Below, piece by piece: positions 60,777-64,000 of a stretch of DNA of 64,000 bases; positions within the stretch are counted from its first letter, which is position 1; each line of letters starts with the position of its first letter. A program made the translations under genes and the position numbers. The stretch is from Poriferisodalis sp965221195 (lineage in GTDB: Bacteria; Actinomycetota; Acidimicrobiia; Acidimicrobiales; Poriferisodalaceae): the NCBI GenBank assembly GCA_965221195.1, contig OZ244864.1:1054001-1118000 (forward strand), given 5' to 3'. The notes beneath the pieces are model-generated. The model was given only the letters and a program-made list of their open reading frames with translations, did no database searches and was not told where the DNA came from.

Positions 60777-62050
60777 TTAGCCCCGACCATTGCCCACCTA
60801 CTTGGCCGAAGCCCGAGCCGGGAGCGCTCGCCGGCATCCGCATCTGCGACCTCACCGGGCAACTCGCCGGCGCTGGCGCTACCAAGATTCTGGCGGCTCT
60901 TGGTGCTGAGGTGATCCGCATCGAAGACCCTGTGCGGCAAGGTCGCTGGGACATCCTGCGGGGCACCCAGCCGTTCGTGGGCTCCCACCGTGGTGTTGAG
61001 GCCGGAGGCTCGTTCAACAACCACAACGCCGGAAAACTCGGCATCACGCTCAACCTCCGCGACGACAGAGCGAAAGCCTTGCTGCGTGAGCTGGTAGCCG
61101 TCAGCGACGCAGTGACAGAAAACTTCGCCTCAGGGGTAATGGAGCGGCTCGGCTTCGGCTATGAGTCACTTCGCGCCATCCAGCGCGACATCGTCTACGT
61201 CTCCAACTGCGGTTTCGGCGCGGATGGGCCCTATAGGGGGTTTCGCTCGTGGGGTCCGATCGCACAGGCCGTGTCTGGTCTCACGTTTCAGTCGGGCCTA
61301 GCCGACCAACCACCGGCGGGATGGGGCTATTCGTTCATGGACCACACAGGGGCCTACTACATGGCGATGGCGACTTTGATGGCTCTGTATCACCGTCAAC
61401 GCACCGGGGAGGGCCAGTGGGTGGACTTGGCGTGCGTTGAAGCAGCAGGAACGCTGCACGGCACTGTTTCGTTGGATTTCACCGTCAATGGCCGCCCCGC
61501 CCGCCGAGACGGAATGCCCAACAGCAACCGTTCTCGGTCGCCTGCAATGGCACCGCACGGTGTTTTCGCCTGCGAAGGAGACGATGAATGGGTCGCGATA
61601 GCAGTGCGCCATGACCATGACTGGCAGCGTTTCGTAACCGCTGTAGCTGAGCCGTGGAGCACAGACGACCGCTGGACCCGCCTCGCCGGACGCCTTGCAG
61701 ACGAAGACCGCTTAGACCGGCTGATTGGCGAGTGGACTTCGGGGCGCAACAAGGCCGAAGTCGCCGAGTTGCTGATTGCGGCGGGCGTGCCGGCCGCGCC
61801 GGTACTGCGTCCCAGCGAACGCATCGACGGCGATCCCCGTACAAATGAATGGGGAATGTGGCTGACCGTGCCGCACAGCGCTGTTGGTGACACCCGTGTT
61901 GAGGGCTTGCCTCTGCGCCTTTCCCACGACGACTGGGCCATTGGCCGCGCCGCACCTTGCCTCGGCGAAGATAACGACTATGTGCTTGGAGAAGTGCTGG
62001 GGTACAGCCACGATGAGATAGCGGACTTTGCCGCAGCGGGGGTCATCTGA
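60773..62050 (+). CDS. CaiB/BaiF family CoA-transferase (single-domain)
   Basis: 425 residues; GTG start overlaps the PlsC stop. RICDLTGQLAGAGATKILAALG is the usual N-terminal block and GEGQWVDLACVEAAGTLHG carries the catalytic Asp. FNNHNAGKLGITLNLRDD matches the CoA-binding region. It is about half the length of the double-domain genes at 35-40 kb, so it should act as a dimer, perhaps with the next gene's product. The stop overlaps the next ATG by one base. Confidence 0.9.
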   Translation: MISPDHCPPTWPKPEPGALAGIRICDLTGQLAGAGATKILAALGAEVIRIEDPVRQGRWDILRGTQPFVGSHRGVEAGGSFNNHNAGKLGITLNLRDDRAKALLRELVAVSDAVTENFASGVMERLGFGYESLRAIQRDIVYVSNCGFGADGPYRGFRSWGPIAQAVSGLTFQSGLADQPPAGWGYSFMDHTGAYYMAMATLMALYHRQRTGEGQWVDLACVEAAGTLHGTVSLDFTVNGRPARRDGMPNSNRSRSPAMAPHGVFACEGDDEWVAIAVRHDHDWQRFVTAVAEPWSTDDRWTRLAGRLADEDRLDRLIGEWTSGRNKAEVAELLIAAGVPAAPVLRPSERIDGDPRTNEWGMWLTVPHSAVGDTRVEGLPLRLSHDDWAIGRAAPCLGEDNDYVLGEVLGYSHDEIADFAAAGVI

Positions 62051-63345
62051 TGTCTTCACCATCGCCCCGGGGGGCGCTCGATGGGCTCCGTGTGATTGAG
62101 CTGACATCAGAGCGTTGTGCCTTGGCGGGAAAATTGCTGGCGGATATGGGTGCCGATGTGATCGTGATCGAACCCCCCGAAGGTTCGCCTATGCGCGGGT
62201 ACGAACCCTTTGCCGGTGACCGTCCCGATGCTGAGCATGCATCGTGCGAGAATTCATTGTGCGAGAATTCATTGTGGTGGTGGCACTACAACACGTCCAA
62301 GCGTTCGGTAGTGGTTGACCTCCACAGCGCAGACGGCGCAGCAGACTTTCGTCAACTCGTCAGCACTGCCGACGCGGTCATCGAGGCTGAGCCACCGGGT
62401 CGTCTTGACAGCCTTGAGCTGGACTGGAACCAACTCGGCGGCCCAACCGACTCAACGGGCGCAGCAACTGGGCGCAACGAGCGCCTCATCTGGGTGTCGA
62501 TCACACACAACGGGCGTACACGGCCAAACCCGCCGACCACCGATCTGACGTTGCTGGCCGAAGGCGGTCCGATGTGGTCGTGTGGGTACGACGATCACTC
62601 GCTTCCACCCGTCCGGGGTGGAGGGAACCAAGGCCTACACATGCCGAGCCAGTACGCCGTGATTGCATTGATGGCGGCTTTGATGCGACGTGAGCATTCG
62701 GGCCAAGGCCAACTCATTGATGTCTCGATGCTGGCCGCTGCCAACGCCACTTGCGAATTTGCGACCTACTACTGGCTGAATCAGCAGATCGACGTGCAGC
62801 GCCAGACCGGTCGCCATGCCCTTCCGCAAATCTCCGAACCCACGCAAGTGCTCTGCACCGACGGTCGCTGGCTCAATACCGGCGTGCCACCCCGCCGCGG
62901 TCCAGAGTTCGCAGCGCTGGTCGGCTGGATCGCCGAGTTGGGACTGCTAGAGGAGTGCCCCAACACCGAACTCTTGGCGCTGGGCGAGAGTTACAGCCAG
63001 ATTGACATTCTCGACCTCGATGCCGATCCGCTGGGCGCAGAAGTCTTCGGGGCCGGACGTGAAGCCGTCAACTTCCTAGCGGAGCGGCTCGGTTCGCACG
63101 AACTCTTCGTGGGTTTGCAGTCGATCGGCTTGGCGTGCGGTGTTGTGTACTCGCCCGAGGAAATGCTTACAGATGAGCACTTTGTGGCACGAGGCTTTCC
63201 CGTTGAGATCGATCACGACGGTGTTGCTGTTACCTATCCCGGCGCTCCGTTCAAGTTCTCCGCTACGCCGTGGCGCGCCACCCGCGCACCGCGCCTAGGC
63301 GAGCACCAAGACCTGCTCACAGACGAGGACGAGGGCCTGAGGTAG
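62050..63345 (+). CDS. CaiB/BaiF family CoA-transferase (single-domain, partner)
   Basis: 431 residues. LRVIELTSERCALAGKLLADMG opens the fold and GQGQLIDVSMLAAANATCEF holds the catalytic Asp. ERLIWVSITHNGRTRPNPP is a conserved core element. A 15-bp in-frame tandem duplication (62244-62258 and 62259-62273) doubles CENSL in front of WWWHYNTSKRS. Co-translation with the preceding CoA-transferase suggests a heteromeric enzyme, which would be the two-gene equivalent of the fused double-domain proteins elsewhere in this window. Confidence 0.9.
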   Translation: MSSPSPRGALDGLRVIELTSERCALAGKLLADMGADVIVIEPPEGSPMRGYEPFAGDRPDAEHASCENSLCENSLWWWHYNTSKRSVVVDLHSADGAADFRQLVSTADAVIEAEPPGRLDSLELDWNQLGGPTDSTGAATGRNERLIWVSITHNGRTRPNPPTTDLTLLAEGGPMWSCGYDDHSLPPVRGGGNQGLHMPSQYAVIALMAALMRREHSGQGQLIDVSMLAAANATCEFATYYWLNQQIDVQRQTGRHALPQISEPTQVLCTDGRWLNTGVPPRRGPEFAALVGWIAELGLLEECPNTELLALGESYSQIDILDLDADPLGAEVFGAGREAVNFLAERLGSHELFVGLQSIGLACGVVYSPEEMLTDEHFVARGFPVEIDHDGVAVTYPGAPFKFSATPWRATRAPRLGEHQDLLTDEDEGLR

Positions 63346-63376
63346 GCAGCGGCTCTTGAGCTGATTGAGCTTGGGT

Positions 63377-64000
63377 TTAAGAATTGTTCTCGGCTAGCGC
63401 TTTGATGCCTTCGACGCAACGGGTCATGTTGGCGAGATGCTCGTCTTGGCGCCGAGACAGAATGCGAGAAGTCTTGTCGGGCATCGCCTCAATGGCTGCG
63501 GTGAGTCCGGAAGGGCCCGGACCGAGGCGGACGGTGTGGCGCAGACGGCACCGTCGACCGTGCAATACATCGATCTCGTAACGCCAGCGCGCCCCGGCAG
63601 TCTCGGGGGTCTCGCCTGTCACCCAACCAAAGAGTACGTTCGGCTCGTACTCGGTGATGGTCAGATCTAGATTCCATTCGCCGATAGCAGGGTGCTGGTT
63701 GTAGCCGATGAACTTGGCACCAAGCGCTGGACCGTCGCAGCCGGGCACCCACTCGGCACGCACGAACTCTTCAGAAAAATCGGCACCAGCGTTGATGTCG
63801 CTAACGATCTCCCAGACGCGTTCTGCGGAGGCATCTATGTCTATCTCCACCGTGGCACCGGGTCCTTCGCGCAAGCGCCGACCCTCAGAGCTAGCACTGA
63901 GTTCTTCCCAAGTGCGACCCCAGCCGTCGATGTACGCGATCTCTTGGGCGCGTCGTCGTCTAACAGCGCCAAACTCGGTGCCTTTCGACCACGCCAGCGG
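63377..64000 (-). CDS. SRPBCC/polyketide-cyclase-like protein, 5' end outside the window
   Basis: The minus-strand frame is open from its stop at 63377 to the window edge (~207 codons seen). The SRPBCC fold spans roughly the last 160 residues: ATVEIDIDASAERVWEIVSDI, then FSEEFVRAEWVPGCDG and RWRYEIDVLHGRRCRLRHTV. Such proteins bind hydrophobic ligands or act as cyclases, toxins or lipid carriers. A TTG at 63874 could be a start, but 42 further in-frame codons containing EIAYIDGWGRTWEELS look coding, so the gene probably begins beyond 64000. Confidence 0.75.
   Translation of the reverse strand, partial: PLAWSKGTEFGAVRRRRAQEIAYIDGWGRTWEELSASSEGRRLREGPGATVEIDIDASAERVWEIVSDINAGADFSEEFVRAEWVPGCDGPALGAKFIGYNQHPAIGEWNLDLTITEYEPNVLFGWVTGETPETAGARWRYEIDVLHGRRCRLRHTVRLGPGPSGLTAAIEAMPDKTSRILSRRQDEHLANMTRCVEGIKALAENNS

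Overview
The window looks like a chromosome segment from a GC-rich actinobacterium, most likely a free-living or marine/sponge-type Acidimicrobiia lineage. This is inferred from gene content: several CaiB/BaiF CoA-transferases, a DmdC-like acyl-CoA dehydrogenase, a biotin-dependent acyl-CoA carboxylase pair, a MaoC-fold protein, an SCO6745-type protein, P450, haloalkane dehalogenase, GlnD, PAC2 and HU. GTG and TTG starts are common and ATGA/GTGA stop-start overlaps are frequent. No rRNA, tRNA, CRISPR array or prophage was seen.

Layout. 0-5 kb (minus strand): the start of a branched-chain amino-acid type ABC permease, its lipoprotein binding protein, then an SMP-30 lactonase, TetR regulator, class-I amidotransferase-like hydrolase and an unknown protein. 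5-8 kb: a VapBC-type toxin-antitoxin pair, an SH3-like secreted protein and a haloalkane dehalogenase. 8-13.5 kb: an accessory block in which two paralogous AAA/DUF4143 ATPases point outward around a two-gene AlbA(Schlafen)-like plus ParA-like operon. Each ATPase has three 23-bp repeats in front of it. 13.7-25.5 kb: core metabolism, with DmdC-like dehydrogenase, LarE with an extra C-terminal domain, GlnD, PAC2, GNAT, GtrA, a methyltransferase, and a glycosyltransferase-methyltransferase-toroid protein operon. 25.6-35 kb: a decayed accessory island. It holds an orphan membrane protein, a truncated EcoRI-type adenine methylase, a third DUF4143-type ATPase, ISL3 transposase debris, an AbiEi/AbiEii pair between ISL3-like inverted ends, and broken PLD/DUF6361 genes.

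34.8-49 kb returns to acyl-CoA and detoxification metabolism: two adjacent double-domain CoA-transferases, HU, P450, a MazF pair, a GDXG hydrolase and the acyl-CoA carboxylase operon. 49-55 kb is a BMP-type nucleoside/simple-sugar ABC importer (permease, permease, binding lipoprotein, double ATPase). 55-64 kb has a dienelactone hydrolase, M1 metallopeptidase, MaoC protein, PlsC acyltransferase, two single-domain CoA-transferases in one operon, and an SRPBCC protein running off the edge.

Two themes stand out. Short tandem duplications cluster at gene starts and ends: 28 bp x3 over the PAC2 stop codon, 14 bp x3 upstream of an esterase, 12 bp x3 in VapB, 21 bp x3 in PlsC and 15 bp x2 in a CoA-transferase. 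Accessory modules carry phased repeat arrays in front of their ATPase genes. The best candidate for an undescribed system is the 8.2-13.5 kb block. All functional calls were made by reading sequence; no database search was run.
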